A DNA stretch of 64,000 nt, taken from contig JAKFUG010000003.1 of assembly GCA_021732785.1 (NCBI GenBank), positions 248,001 to 312,000 of the forward strand, given 5' to 3'. Below, in pieces: positions 1 through 8,409 of the stretch. The stretch is from Planctomycetaceae bacterium (GTDB lineage Bacteria; Planctomycetota; Planctomycetia; Planctomycetales; Planctomycetaceae). Below the pieces are notes generated by a model. The model searched no databases. It was not told the DNA's origin and worked only from the letters and a program-made list of their open reading frames with translations. Position 1 is the first letter of the stretch, and each line of letters starts with the position of its first letter. The position numbers and the translations under genes were made by a program.

Positions 1-155
1 CGATTGCGTGAATAGACAGTGATAAGCGCAAGCGTATCCTGAGGCTTCCAGCCGCTGCCGCGGCACCGGTTGAGGCAACCGGTGGTACTCATGTAAGCTA
101 TCCCGTTTGACTTAGACTGCGGCGAAGCGGGTTGGTTGGATGCACCGGAGTTGTC

Positions 156-743
156 ATGTATTGCGGGCCGCCGGTCGATGACGAAGAACTGCTGGCGAGG
201 CTGCCGGGCGAGTATCGGCGATTGCTTGAATCGGTAAACGGCTACATCGCTTATCGCGGCGGTTTTCATGTGCGCGGCGCGTGCGGTTCCCCCGCCTGGC
301 ATTCGTTGCGGGAGGCGTGGTGGGGCGTCGACGGCATCCATCGGCTGTTCCCCGCCGTCACGGCCGACGACATCCCGTTTGGGCAGGATGCGCTGGGGGA
401 TCAATATGTCTTGCGGAACGGAGAGGTGTGGAAACTGGATTCCGAGGTGGGAGAGCTCCAGCCTTTGCCGATGACGCTGCCGGATTTTGATGCCGCCGTC
501 CGGGCCGATCCGGACGAGTTTCTCGCCCTGGGACCGCTGCGTGAGTTTCAAGCCGACGGAGGGAATCTTGAACCTGGCCAGCTCCTGAGCGTCATGCCGC
601 CGTTCGTGTTCAAGGAGTCGGCTGCCGGTGTCACTTACCGGGCGGTCGCGGTTCTGGATCGGCTCAAGTTTCTTTCCGACCTCGCTCGCAATCTCCGCGA
701 TGTCCCCGACGGCGGAACCGTTCATCTGCCCACTGATGAGTGA
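156..743 (+). CDS. SMI1/KNR4 (SUKH)-like protein
   Basis: A 195-residue soluble protein without signal peptide or membrane segment. The N-terminal part (PPVDDEELLARLPGEYRRLL followed by a GYIAYRGGFHVRG stretch) resembles the start of SMI1/KNR4 or DUF1851-like domains, in which a short helix precedes a small alpha/beta fold; later there is DALGDQYVLRNGEVW, the typical 'is the record readable' strand of this superfamily. SUKH proteins are often immunity proteins to nuclease toxins, but no toxin gene lies next to it here. The ATG at 156 is preferred to the upstream start at 132 because GGAG sits 7 bases ahead of it. Family assignment is moderate; the role is unknown. Confidence 0.6.
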   Translation: MYCGPPVDDEELLARLPGEYRRLLESVNGYIAYRGGFHVRGACGSPAWHSLREAWWGVDGIHRLFPAVTADDIPFGQDALGDQYVLRNGEVWKLDSEVGELQPLPMTLPDFDAAVRADPDEFLALGPLREFQADGGNLEPGQLLSVMPPFVFKESAAGVTYRAVAVLDRLKFLSDLARNLRDVPDGGTVHLPTDE

Positions 744-807
744 GGTGCGTCCAATCGATGCGTGGTCAGACGGCGGGGTGGCACTGTCAAAACGGTCGCT
801 TGCTTCG

Positions 808-894
808 GTGTGCCACTGGCTCTGCCAGTGTCCTTCTTGCATGCTCATACCCAATCCACAATCGACAAGAACACTGGCGGAGCCAGTGGCACAC
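808..894. repeat. Inverted repeat, family A (GTGCCACTGGC type)
   Basis: The left arm at 809-832 (core GTGCCACTGGCTCTGCCAGT) pairs with the right arm at 871-894 (core ACTGGCGGAGCCAGTGGCAC). Each arm is itself a small palindrome (CCACTGGC...GCCAGTG), so the unit can fold as one long hairpin or as two short ones. Close copies lie at 3960-4044 and 16946-17025, and a diverged relative at 12245-12323. All copies are intergenic. Confidence 0.9.
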
Positions 895-1059
895 AATGCG
901 ACTCGCGGCTGTAGTGACGTCTTCGCCGCACCGGAGAGTATTGGGAGCGTTGTTGATCGCAGGCATCCCTGCCAGCGCTCTGGGTCGTCGCGGACTCCGA
1001 CGCCAGCCACCCGGTGCATCTCTCCCCCCTCGTTGCCAAGCAACTCTCTGAGGTGGCGG

Positions 1060-1170
1060 GTGGCCCAGACGCTGCTTTGAGCGTCTGGGTTCACAAGAGG
1101 AAAAGTGGATCGCGCTTTCGGTAGAGTGCCCTCTTGTAAACCCAGACATCGAGGACGATGTCTGGGCCAC
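1060..1170. repeat. Inverted repeat, family B (GTGGCCCAGAC type)
   Basis: GTGGCCCAGACGCTG at 1060 pairs with ATGTCTGGGCCAC ending at 1170; an inner pair TCACAAGAGG / CCTCTTGTAA lies between. Each arm is also a short palindrome (CCCAGACGCT...AGCGTCTGGG). The element lies between the SUKH-like gene and the SnoaL-like gene. Confidence 0.8.
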
Positions 1171-1261
1171 TCCTCAATCCCGATCACGGGTCATCCAGTC
1201 GCTCTGACACTCTGATGACCGCGTCCTCATCCTGTTGGGCTGTTTGCGACGGAGGCTGCAG

Positions 1262-1669
1262 ATGGGAGCTTGTGAACGAGAAATCCGCACGGTGCATGCC
1301 ACCTGGATTGAAGCCGTCAACGCGGGCGATCTGGTCCGTTTGCTGGCCTTGATGGCGGACGATGCCGTGTTTTTCAGTCCGGGCCAGGCGCCGTCCGGCC
1401 GGGAGGAATTCTCTGCCAACTTCTCGGCCGCGCACCAGCAGTTTCGGATCCGTTGCCTCAGCGAGTTGGAAGAGGTTGTAGTCGTCGGCGCAGTCGCCTT
1501 CACGCGGAGCCGTGACGCGTTGTTTGTGACCCCGCGCGGCGGCGGGGAAGCGACGCAGTTCGCCGGGCATCGGCTCACGGTCTACCGCCAACAGCCCGAA
1601 AGCCGCTGGCTGTTGGCCCGCGATGCCCACACGTTGTCCTCTGTGGAAAAGAGCGATCGCCAAATGTAA
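1262..1669 (+). CDS. SnoaL-like / DUF4440 family protein
   Basis: A 135-residue protein of the NTF2-like superfamily. It opens with an alpha helix followed by AVNAGDLVRLLALMADDAVFFSPG, the characteristic helix-helix-strand start of SnoaL/DUF4440 proteins, and ends with GHRLTVYRQQPESRWLLARDAHT, the usual final two strands of the curved sheet. Such proteins form a cone-shaped pocket and can be isomerases, ketosteroid-like binders or simple ligand binders; no substrate can be predicted. The ATG at 1262 follows GGAGG by 7 bases and is preferred to an upstream start at 1235. Confidence 0.75.
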   Translation: MGACEREIRTVHATWIEAVNAGDLVRLLALMADDAVFFSPGQAPSGREEFSANFSAAHQQFRIRCLSELEEVVVVGAVAFTRSRDALFVTPRGGGEATQFAGHRLTVYRQQPESRWLLARDAHTLSSVEKSDRQM

Positions 1670-1763
1670 GACTCGCGATGTTGTTTGCAGTGGTGCTACG
1701 ATACCGAGACAGTCTCACGGGAGAACAGAACCGTCAGGGATGCCTGGCGTGCAGGAGACGACA

Positions 1764-2207
1764 ATGGCCCGCCAGCGACTCGGCAAGCAACCCGCCAGAT
1801 ATGCGTTCCTGCTCAATCCACATGCCGGCATCCGGCTGAGCAAGTGCCCGACGTGTGATCGGCCGACTCATCCGCGAAAGTTCGCGTTACTGATCCATGC
1901 GGATGGATGGGGGCCTTTGGCGATGGGAAAAACGGGCAAGTATTGCGCCCGCTGCGAACTGATTATCGTCCACAAGAACGAGTTGGACGCGGAGTTGGCC
2001 CACTGCATGGCCACGCTCGCGCCGGACGCCGTCGGCAGGGAATACGTCGTCCTGGGAACGATGGATCGAAAGGTGTGGCAGAAGGGACTGCACACCGAGG
2101 GCCAATCTCTGGCGGAGGCATTGGAGCATTCGGCCGAGTTCAAGAAGGTGCTCCAGTTAGAAGTGGATTGGGGTGGCTGGAGACCCGCCGAGGAATCGAC
2201 GGCCTAA
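1764..2207 (+). CDS. Zinc-ribbon hypothetical protein
   Basis: A 147-residue cytoplasmic protein of unknown function. Two CxxC pairs are visible, CPTC near residue 32 and CARC near residue 61, which together would bind one zinc ion. The rest is predicted alpha/beta with a C-terminal EVDWGGW motif. The start was set at the ATG at 1764 because AGGAG lies 7-8 bases upstream; the longer frame starting at 1623 would overlap the preceding gene. I do not recognise a named family. Confidence 0.7.
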   Translation: MARQRLGKQPARYAFLLNPHAGIRLSKCPTCDRPTHPRKFALLIHADGWGPLAMGKTGKYCARCELIIVHKNELDAELAHCMATLAPDAVGREYVVLGTMDRKVWQKGLHTEGQSLAEALEHSAEFKKVLQLEVDWGGWRPAEESTA

Positions 2208-2275
2208 CGAGATCGATGCTGCGGAGTCGGGACGGGCGGCATGGTTCCTGGCTGGTTGGCGGCGAGCGTCATCAT

Positions 2276-2761
2276 TCATCCGCGGCAGGCGGCTTCGATG
2301 GTGGCGACATCGATCTTTTTCATTTTCATCATCGCGGCGAAAGCGCGTTGGCCCACGGCGGGATCGGGATTGGTCATGGCTTTTGTCAGCACCACCGGCG
2401 TGATCTGCCAGTGGATCCCCCATTTGTCCTTGCACCAGCCGCACTGGCTCTCTTCGCCGCCGTTGTTGACGATCGCGTTCCAGTAGCGATCCGTTTCGGC
2501 CTGGTCCACAGTGGAGACCTGAAACGAAAAGGCCCAATTGTGGGGAACTCCAGGGCCGCCGTTGAGGCCGATGCACGGGATGTCCATCACCGTGAACTCG
2601 ACGGTCAGCGCATCCCCTTTCTTGCCGGAAGGAAAATCGCCCGGGGCGAGATGAACCTGGCCCACGGAGGAATTGGGAAACGTCGCGGCATAGAACTTCG
2701 CCGCCTCTTCGGCGTCACGGTTGTACCACAGACAGATGGTGTTCTTGGCGGGTTCAGTCAT
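2276..2761 (-). CDS. VOC family protein (PhnB-like)
   Basis: A 161-residue protein of the vicinal-oxygen-chelate superfamily, PhnB / 3-demethylubiquinone-9 3-methyltransferase-like group. Diagnostic pieces are [20 protein letters not shown] at the N terminus, LNGGP, AFSFQV, and the second-half signature [16 protein letters not shown]. The fold comprises paired beta-alpha-beta-beta-beta modules that usually bind a metal or small ligand. It is divergent from the YCII protein at 2936 with a 174-base gap; these two families are commonly found together, often beside ECF sigma factors, though none is present here. An upstream start (2821) is possible but adds a poorly conserved leader. Confidence 0.88.
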   Translation of the reverse strand: MTEPAKNTICLWYNRDAEEAAKFYAATFPNSSVGQVHLAPGDFPSGKKGDALTVEFTVMDIPCIGLNGGPGVPHNWAFSFQVSTVDQAETDRYWNAIVNNGGEESQCGWCKDKWGIHWQITPVVLTKAMTNPDPAVGQRAFAAMMKMKKIDVATIEAACRG

Positions 2762-2935
2762 GGCTTCTTCTCTTTTGTTGTGAATGGGATGTGCGTCGCG
2801 ACACATCTGACAATTTTTCAAAAATCAGACATCTCTTGTCGATTTCAGCCCCGCCCGTTCGACAACGATTCGGGATGCCGCTTCAATGAATGTCCAATCC
2901 GATGGCTCAGCATAATATCACACGGAGAAAGCCGG

Positions 2936-3331
2936 ATGAAATTCGTCTGTTTGGGATATATCGACGAGAAGAAGTATCAGGAAGTGTCGCAGGAAGAGGG
3001 GCACAAAATGATGAATGAGTGCTTCGACTACGACGATGTGCTGCGGCGTGGCGGACATTTCGTCGGCGGCGAAGCACTCGATTCGGCACGCAACGCGGTC
3101 ACGCTGCGGATGAAGGACGGCGAAGTCGAAGCGACGGATGGGCCGTATGCCGAGACGAAGGAAATGCTCGGCGGCATTCTGTTGCTGGAAGCCCGCGACA
3201 TGCAGCACGCCGTCGAGTTGATGTCGAAGCATCCCGGCGTGAAGGCGGGTCCCTTTGAAATCCGACCGGCCAACGAATTCGTGAATACGTTCATTGCCGG
3301 ACGTGATGCTGCGGTCAAGAAAGAGGCGTGA
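2936..3331 (+). CDS. YCII-related (DGPF) domain protein
   Basis: A 131-residue protein with the signature [15 protein letters not shown] and a C-terminal [18 protein letters not shown], both diagnostic of the DGPF/YCII family. The fold is a ferredoxin-like alpha/beta barrel; in this family a conserved histidine-aspartate pair is implicated in an uncharacterised activity. The start was placed at the ATG at 2936 with GGAGA 8 bases upstream; the long frame upstream of it is antisense to the VOC gene and is not coding. It is probably co-regulated with the divergent VOC gene from the shared 174-base intergenic region. Confidence 0.9.
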   Translation: MKFVCLGYIDEKKYQEVSQEEGHKMMNECFDYDDVLRRGGHFVGGEALDSARNAVTLRMKDGEVEATDGPYAETKEMLGGILLLEARDMQHAVELMSKHPGVKAGPFEIRPANEFVNTFIAGRDAAVKKEA

Positions 3332-3470
3332 TCAACCTGTCGAGAGATTCAGGCAGCCAGCGCGGTCTCACGGATCGGATTTGAATTGACAACAGGACCG
3401 GGCGACGTATCGTCAACAATTGAGCCTGTCCGTGCGGTTCAACGATCCCATTTCGATGAGGAGTGCTGCC

Positions 3471-3920
3471 ATGTCTTTTCGTGCCGTCCGCTTTGCGACG
3501 TTCGGTCTGATGATGATCGCGGCGTTCGTTTTGGGGGTGCTCACCACCCGGACCGAAACCTCGTCCCACGTGACGGCGGCGGAAGTGAACGACACCCGGA
3601 TCAAAGCCCTTCGCAAAGAGCGGCTCGCCGCGCTGCAGAATGTCGTAGAGATCATGGTCCACTTTCATCAAAACGGACGGGTGCATTTCAGCGAAGTTGT
3701 CGAGGCCAAGCGCGCCGCACGCAAGGCCGAGCTGGAATTGTGTGAAACGGATGTCGAGCGGGTTGCGGTCCTGGAAAAAATGCTGACGGAGGCCGACGAG
3801 TTTGAGAAATACAACCGGGCTCAGAAAGAAGCCGCCAAAGGGACTGAGGTCGCCGTCCTGAAAGCCAAATCCGAGCGGTTGGAGATTGAGATTGCCCTGG
3901 AGCGTGCGAAGGCTCGGTAA
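3471..3920 (+). CDS. Exported coiled-coil protein, TolC-like helix composition
   Basis: A 149-residue protein with an N-terminal hydrophobic segment (FATFGLMMIAAFVLGVL), either an uncleaved anchor or a signal peptide, followed by an almost entirely helical region rich in Lys, Glu, Ala and Arg. Short charged repeats such as AKRAARKAELELCETDVERV resemble the helices of outer-membrane efflux proteins, and in planctomycetes many small proteins of this type exist alone. The start at 3471 follows GAGGAG by 8 bases. No partner efflux genes are adjacent, so the role is open. Confidence 0.65.
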   Translation: MSFRAVRFATFGLMMIAAFVLGVLTTRTETSSHVTAAEVNDTRIKALRKERLAALQNVVEIMVHFHQNGRVHFSEVVEAKRAARKAELELCETDVERVAVLEKMLTEADEFEKYNRAQKEAAKGTEVAVLKAKSERLEIEIALERAKAR

Positions 3921-3959
3921 TCACCCGGTCGGTGTCGGCAAAACGGACTCTGACGTTGG

Positions 3960-4044
3960 TGTGCCACTGGCTCCGCCAGTGTTCTCGTTTCTTGTGAACA
4001 GGGCTGAGCACACAAGAGGGACACTGGCCGAGCCAGTGGCACAC
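3960..4044. repeat. Inverted repeat, family A
   Basis: Second copy of the element seen at 808-894. The left arm GTGCCACTGGCTCCGCCAGT at 3961 and the right arm ACACTGGCCGAGCCAGTGGC at 4021 are the conserved pieces; the loop sequence is different. It separates the exported coiled-coil gene from the convergent membrane-protein gene, so it may also act as a transcript end. Confidence 0.9.
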
Positions 4045-4081
4045 ACACGACACAATCCGACGACAGTTTTCGCAACGGCGA

Positions 4082-5389
4082 TCACGCCACCTGTTCGAGG
4101 GCACCCATCGCGTTGTCGTATCGAATGGCGGCGGGGGAGGCGGCGAGATCGCGCTGGTTTTTCCACGCGGCGAGATTCATCTGCATGAACAAGTCCGCGC
4201 CCAGCAGCATCATGAACATCGACCGGCCGATGATTTCCACGCCGAATTCCACCAGATCGAGCGGCGTCAACAACGATTTTTTAGCGTCGAGGCCGATGAT
4301 CCGAATTCCGAACAGGTCCTGCGTCAGGATGAAATAGAGCAGCAGCGCGCCGGCAGCCATGGTGACGAGGCCGATGATTTGCTGCACGCCGCGCATGCGC
4401 TGGTAATCGGCTTCGGTCAACAGGGGGCGCGTGAAGGCGTCGGCACGAACGATGTAAATGAACGGGGCGGCGATGAACAGGAACATGCCGAGCAACAGGA
4501 TCGTGTCGCCCGCGGCCTGATAGAAGCCCACGAAAATCACCAGCAGCAGCAGGGCATAAAACGGAGCCGCGGCGACAAGAAACCAGCCCGGCAGGACCGA
4601 TTCCGGCAACAACATTTTCACCCGCAGACAGGCCTTCTGAATGCCGGGGATCAACGACAGCACCGCCGGCAACAGTTGCACGAGATACTCCACGCCGCCT
4701 TTGACATCGCGCGCGATCAACCGCAGCGACTCCATACCGAAGGCTTCGGGTTCGGGCCCGGTGCTGGCGGGTTCGTACCATTCCCACGGGCAGAAGGCGA
4801 ACACCATCGGGGCAAAGAAAGAGGCGAACCAGGCGGCAACGAGAATGCGAAACGTGAGCCGAAGATTCGTCCAGAAACAGAGCACGGCCAAGGCCGCAAC
4901 GGGAAGAATGTAGAGCGAAGCTAATTCGAACCATTTCTCGAATTGAGCGAACGGCGTCAGTCGCTCTTCGGCTTCACTGGCCTCCGGCGACTCCTTCTCG
5001 GGTTCCACGGCGGCCATCTCGGCCTCATCTTCGTCTTCTTCTCCGGCCACGTTTTCTTTGGCCGCAGCGATTTGCCCTTCGGCGACCTTGAGCAACCCGG
5101 TTGCCATTGGCAGTTTCGATTTGGCTTTGCCGAGAAGGTGATCAATCTGTTCCTGCAACGGATCGGCCTGCGTTTCTTCGTCCTCGAAGGAACGGTACGT
5201 CGCCAGTCCCGCACTCAAAACCGTCGCCAGGACAACCATGAATGCAAGGCTGTACCGCCAGAGGAAATAGGCCTGCACGGTCGGTTCCGAAATCCCTGCC
5301 GCCTGCAGACGACGGCTTTCGGATTCACTCGCTGAGATCTTGCGAAGGTTGGATGAAAACGCACGCGTGACGGCGGAGATCATGAACAT
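4082..5389 (-). CDS. Multi-pass membrane protein of unknown function
   Basis: A 435-residue protein with about six hydrophobic segments: one near residues 45-65, then an acidic soluble stretch rich in Glu (about 75-135), two segments around 155-205, two around 265-315 and one around 345-365. The acidic stretch after the first segment and a C terminus ending NQRDLAASPAAIRY are the only notable soluble parts. No Walker motif, transporter signature or enzyme motif is visible. The neighbour at 5604 is divergent with a 214-base gap. It could be a planctomycete-specific membrane protein. Confidence 0.7.
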   Translation of the reverse strand: MFMISAVTRAFSSNLRKISASESESRRLQAAGISEPTVQAYFLWRYSLAFMVVLATVLSAGLATYRSFEDEETQADPLQEQIDHLLGKAKSKLPMATGLLKVAEGQIAAAKENVAGEEDEDEAEMAAVEPEKESPEASEAEERLTPFAQFEKWFELASLYILPVAALAVLCFWTNLRLTFRILVAAWFASFFAPMVFAFCPWEWYEPASTGPEPEAFGMESLRLIARDVKGGVEYLVQLLPAVLSLIPGIQKACLRVKMLLPESVLPGWFLVAAAPFYALLLLVIFVGFYQAAGDTILLLGMFLFIAAPFIYIVRADAFTRPLLTEADYQRMRGVQQIIGLVTMAAGALLLYFILTQDLFGIRIIGLDAKKSLLTPLDLVEFGVEIIGRSMFMMLLGADLFMQMNLAAWKNQRDLAASPAAIRYDNAMGALEQVA

Positions 5390-5603
5390 TCAGACGAGGC
5401 CTTATCTTTCCAGGGAAAACCCCAACACCGATGGCATGCAGGATGGGGATGGATCCCGCAGCCGGGCTGACTGATCCTATCCAAATTGACAGCGGGATTG
5501 AATGGTGCCCCGCGGCCAGCGGTACGCTTCCGTCGACGGACCGGGCTTGGCACGATGAGCAATCCTTGATTGACCCTGGTGTTTTACACAAAGCGAGGTG
5601 GCC

Positions 5604-6788
5604 ATGTTCGCGCGGTGTTGGATGGGTGGGCTGATGGTGTGTGCCATCGCCATGACGACGGTACCAGTCTGGTCGGCGGAAGAACTGCAATCCTTGTGGC
5701 CCAACGGGGCACCCGGCAAGGTGGGGGATGAACCGGGCGACAAACCCGGACTGTGGGTCTATCCCGCGGCGAAGGATAACAACAGCGGCACCGCGGTCGT
5801 GGTTTGCCCCGGCGGCGGGTATGGCATTCACGCCGTCGATCACGAAGGAACGCAGGTTGCGCGGTGGCTGAACTCGATCGGCGTCTCGGCGTATGTCCTC
5901 AAGTATCGGCTCGCTCCGCGGTACAAGCACCCGGCTCCGTTACAGGATGTGCAACGCGCGATTCAACATGTGCGGGCCCATGCGGAGCAACTCGGCGTCA
6001 ACCCGAAGCGCATCGGTGTGATGGGCTTCTCCGCGGGCGGACATCTCGCCTCGACGTGTGCAACCCACTTTGTCGAGGCGAAAGCGGATGCGACCGATCC
6101 TGTCGAAAAGGTCTCCTCCCGACCCGATTTCGCGGTGCTCTGTTACGCCGTCATCAGCATGACCGAACCATTCGGGCACAGCGGCTCGAAGCGCAATCTG
6201 CTGGGGGAGAACGCCGATCCGGAGTTGGCGAAGTTCCTGTCGAGCGAGTTACAGGTCACGCCGCAAACGCCGCCGACGTTCCTGTTCCACACGGGGGAAG
6301 ACACGGGCGTGCCGGTGGAGAACAGCCTCGCCTTCTATGCGGCATGCCGGAAGCACAAAGTCCCGGCGGAACTGCACGTTTACCAGTTCGGCCCGCACGG
6401 CGTCGGCCTGGCCCCCGGTGATCCGGCCCTGTTCACGTGGAAAGACCGCCTGCACGACTGGTTGCGAAATTCCAGTCTGCTCGCCGATGTCAAACGCTCC
6501 GCGGTGAAGGGGATGATTGTGGTGAACGGCAACCCGCTCAAATGGGGGCAGGTCCGTTTTGCGTCGACGCCCTTCCAGCCGGTGGCCTTCGCGATGGTCC
6601 GCAACGGGGCGTACAACATCGACGCGGCTCACGGACCGTCACTCGGCACGAACACGGTGGAGGTGATCGACATGGGCGACGTTGCTCCGGCACCGACGGT
6701 CGTCGACAGCGTGGAACTCAACACCCGCGGTATCGTCCTGAACGTGACCGACGGCGCGAACGTGTTCGATTTGGACATCAAGAAATAG
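5604..6788 (+). CDS. Exported alpha/beta hydrolase, acetyl-esterase type
   Basis: A 394-residue protein with a signal peptide (about residues 1-22, ending VPVWSAEE) and an esterase domain of the BD-FAE / acetylxylan esterase group. Motifs in order are VVVCPGGGYG (oxyanion loop), GFSAGGH with nucleophile Ser143, GEDTGVP carrying the acid, and FGPHGVGL carrying the catalytic His. Family members deacetylate or deferuloylate plant or algal polysaccharides. A C-terminal extension of about 95 residues (KGMIVVNGNPLKWGQVRF...) looks like a carboxypeptidase-regulatory-like beta domain. The start at 5604 has GAGG 7 bases upstream. Periplasmic or secreted location is inferred. Confidence 0.85.
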   Translation: MFARCWMGGLMVCAIAMTTVPVWSAEELQSLWPNGAPGKVGDEPGDKPGLWVYPAAKDNNSGTAVVVCPGGGYGIHAVDHEGTQVARWLNSIGVSAYVLKYRLAPRYKHPAPLQDVQRAIQHVRAHAEQLGVNPKRIGVMGFSAGGHLASTCATHFVEAKADATDPVEKVSSRPDFAVLCYAVISMTEPFGHSGSKRNLLGENADPELAKFLSSELQVTPQTPPTFLFHTGEDTGVPVENSLAFYAACRKHKVPAELHVYQFGPHGVGLAPGDPALFTWKDRLHDWLRNSSLLADVKRSAVKGMIVVNGNPLKWGQVRFASTPFQPVAFAMVRNGAYNIDAAHGPSLGTNTVEVIDMGDVAPAPTVVDSVELNTRGIVLNVTDGANVFDLDIKK

Positions 6789-6820
6789 CGGCACGCGGCT
6801 GTGTGCGGGATGAACGTCAA

Positions 6821-6854
6821 AGCACCCCGGCTGCTCTGAAGCAGCCGGGGTGCT
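6821..6854. terminator. Bidirectional hairpin terminator
   Basis: A perfect 15-bp stem (AGCACCCCGGCTGCT / AGCAGCCGGGGTGCT) with a 4-base loop, followed on the + strand by GTCTTT. It lies between the convergent esterase (ends 6788) and symporter (ends 6865) genes and can serve both. Confidence 0.8.
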
Positions 6855-6864
6855 GTCTTTGCAA

Positions 6865-8217
6865 TCACGAAGGACTGGTGACGAAGGGCTCTTTCCCGGT
6901 TTCACTCTTCGCCACGCACGTCGCCACGGCGAGGTCACCCGTCACGTTGACCACCGTCCGGCACATATCGAGCAGGCGATCGACGCCGAGGATGATGCCA
7001 ATGGAATCTGCGGGAACGCCGACCGATTTCATCACGACCACGATGAGGGGAATCGAACCACCCGGCACTCCCGCGGTCCCAATGCCTGCGAGGATCGACA
7101 TCAGCACGACCTGCAATTGCTGCGCGAGTGTCAGTTCGACACCCATCACTTGCGCGAGGAAGAGAATTACCACGCCTTCATACAGCGCGGTGCCGTTCTG
7201 ATTACCGGTCGCGCCGACAGTGAGGACGAAACGTGACACGGCGGGCGGAAGTTTCAAATCCGTCTCGGCGACGCGCATCGCCGTCGGCAGTGTGGCATTT
7301 GATGAAGACGTGCTGAACGCGGTCAGCATGGCTTCCGCGGCGTTGGTGAAAAAATGCCACGGGGACATCCCGCCGAACGTCCAGATCACCACGCTGTACG
7401 TCACGAATAACTGAATTGCGAGACCAAGGACCACCGTCCCCGCGAACCACGCCAGCGTGCGGACGATCTCAAACCCGAGTTGAGCTGTAATCGCAAAGAC
7501 GAGGCATCCCGCGCCAATGGGAGCGAGTTTCAATGCGAATTCGATAATCACGGTCGTCACCGTCTGGATCGATTCCAATACGCCGATGAGCGGTTTGCAG
7601 TCGTCCATCCGCATCGTGATCGCGATGCCCACGATCAGCGAAAAGACCATCACGGCGAGCATGCCGTTCCCTTTGGAACTCCCGTCGACGGCCCCGACCA
7701 TTTCCTGCAAGGGGTTCTCGGGAATCATGTCGACCAGGACTTCGCCAATCGACTTTTTCTTCTCCGCGTTCGCTTCGATGGTGGTGACCTGCTTGCTGTA
7801 GTTCGCGAGCAGCCGTTTCTGTGTCTCGGGAGGCAACGATTTGCCGGGCTGAAACAGATTGACGAGTCCCATCCCGATGAGGACCGCAGCGGCCGAAAAA
7901 ATGCCCGTGAAGATCAGCGTCCGCAGCCCCATCCGTCCAAGCTTGCGGACATCGCCAATCTCCACCACGGCGAGCGCCAGGGCGGCAAACACCATCGGCA
8001 CGACGACCATCATCATCAACCGTAGAAAGATGCGACCGATGGGTTGCGCGACCGCAACCACGGTGGTCACCCACGTGGCAGGAACTTCGCGCCCGGCGAC
8101 GCCGACGAAGTTGGCAATCAACCCGAGCACCAGTCCGATGGTGAGACCAATGATGATCGGAGTGGCGGAGTGGGACTGCTGCGGTTGTTCGTCACTCATT
8201 GACATGCGGGTTTCCAT
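6865..8217 (-). CDS. Dicarboxylate/amino acid:cation symporter (DAACS, SLC1-like)
   Basis: A 450-residue inner-membrane transporter of the GltP/DctA family. Features are the serine-rich re-entrant loop TAFSTSSSNATLPTAMR, the NQNGTALYEG motif of transmembrane segment 7, and GIGTAGVPGGSIPL of the second re-entrant loop; about eight hydrophobic segments are visible. Members import glutamate, aspartate or C4-dicarboxylates with sodium or protons. Between TM3 and TM4 there is a longer periplasmic loop (KSLPPETQKRLLANYSKQV...) as in many planctomycete members. The start may instead be Met at 8205, which has GGAA upstream. Substrate is not predictable from sequence alone. Confidence 0.93.
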   Translation of the reverse strand: METRMSMSDEQPQQSHSATPIIIGLTIGLVLGLIANFVGVAGREVPATWVTTVVAVAQPIGRIFLRLMMMVVVPMVFAALALAVVEIGDVRKLGRMGLRTLIFTGIFSAAAVLIGMGLVNLFQPGKSLPPETQKRLLANYSKQVTTIEANAEKKKSIGEVLVDMIPENPLQEMVGAVDGSSKGNGMLAVMVFSLIVGIAITMRMDDCKPLIGVLESIQTVTTVIIEFALKLAPIGAGCLVFAITAQLGFEIVRTLAWFAGTVVLGLAIQLFVTYSVVIWTFGGMSPWHFFTNAAEAMLTAFSTSSSNATLPTAMRVAETDLKLPPAVSRFVLTVGATGNQNGTALYEGVVILFLAQVMGVELTLAQQLQVVLMSILAGIGTAGVPGGSIPLIVVVMKSVGVPADSIGIILGVDRLLDMCRTVVNVTGDLAVATCVAKSETGKEPFVTSPS

Positions 8218-8256
8218 TTACAGTGAGTCAAACAGAACATCTCGTCAGCACCAACT

Positions 8257-8376
8257 CCGGTCCCCTCGCCCCCGTACTCGGGGGAGAGGGTTAGGGTGAG
8301 GGGGCGTCTTGAAGCGCTCAGCCCCCTCATCCCGCCTATCGGCCACCTTCTCCCCCGCAGACGGGGGAGAAGGGAC
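8257..8376. repeat. Inverted repeat, family C (CCCCTCGCCCCCGT type)
   Basis: Two adjacent arms: 8257-8305 contains TCGCCCCCGTACTCGGGGGA followed by GAGGGTTAGGGTGAGGGGGC, and 8320-8376 contains GCCCCCTCATCCCGCCTATC followed by TTCTCCCCCGCAGACGGGGG. Each arm has its own hairpin and the arms pair with each other. Sequences of this type recur in many unrelated bacterial genomes as REP-like elements. It sits in the gap between two tandem minus-strand genes. Confidence 0.85.
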
Positions 8377-8409
8377 CACATCAGCACAGGTCTTGAATGC
8401 TTCACGCTG

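Larger units (their letters stand above)
744..1261. other. Intergenic region with two inverted-repeat elements
   Basis: No convincing gene. It holds two separate long inverted repeats (808-894 and 1060-1170, listed separately) with about 165 bases of featureless sequence between them. The short reading frames here run through the repeats and lack coding character. Confidence 0.6.

Noticed and set aside
1907-2935. Upstream part of the frame containing the YCII gene
   Set aside because: Antisense to the VOC gene; a good ribosome binding site at 2936 marks the true start.
2276-3331. Search for an ECF sigma factor beside the VOC/YCII pair
   Set aside because: None of the surrounding frames shows sigma-70 region 2 or 4 motifs.
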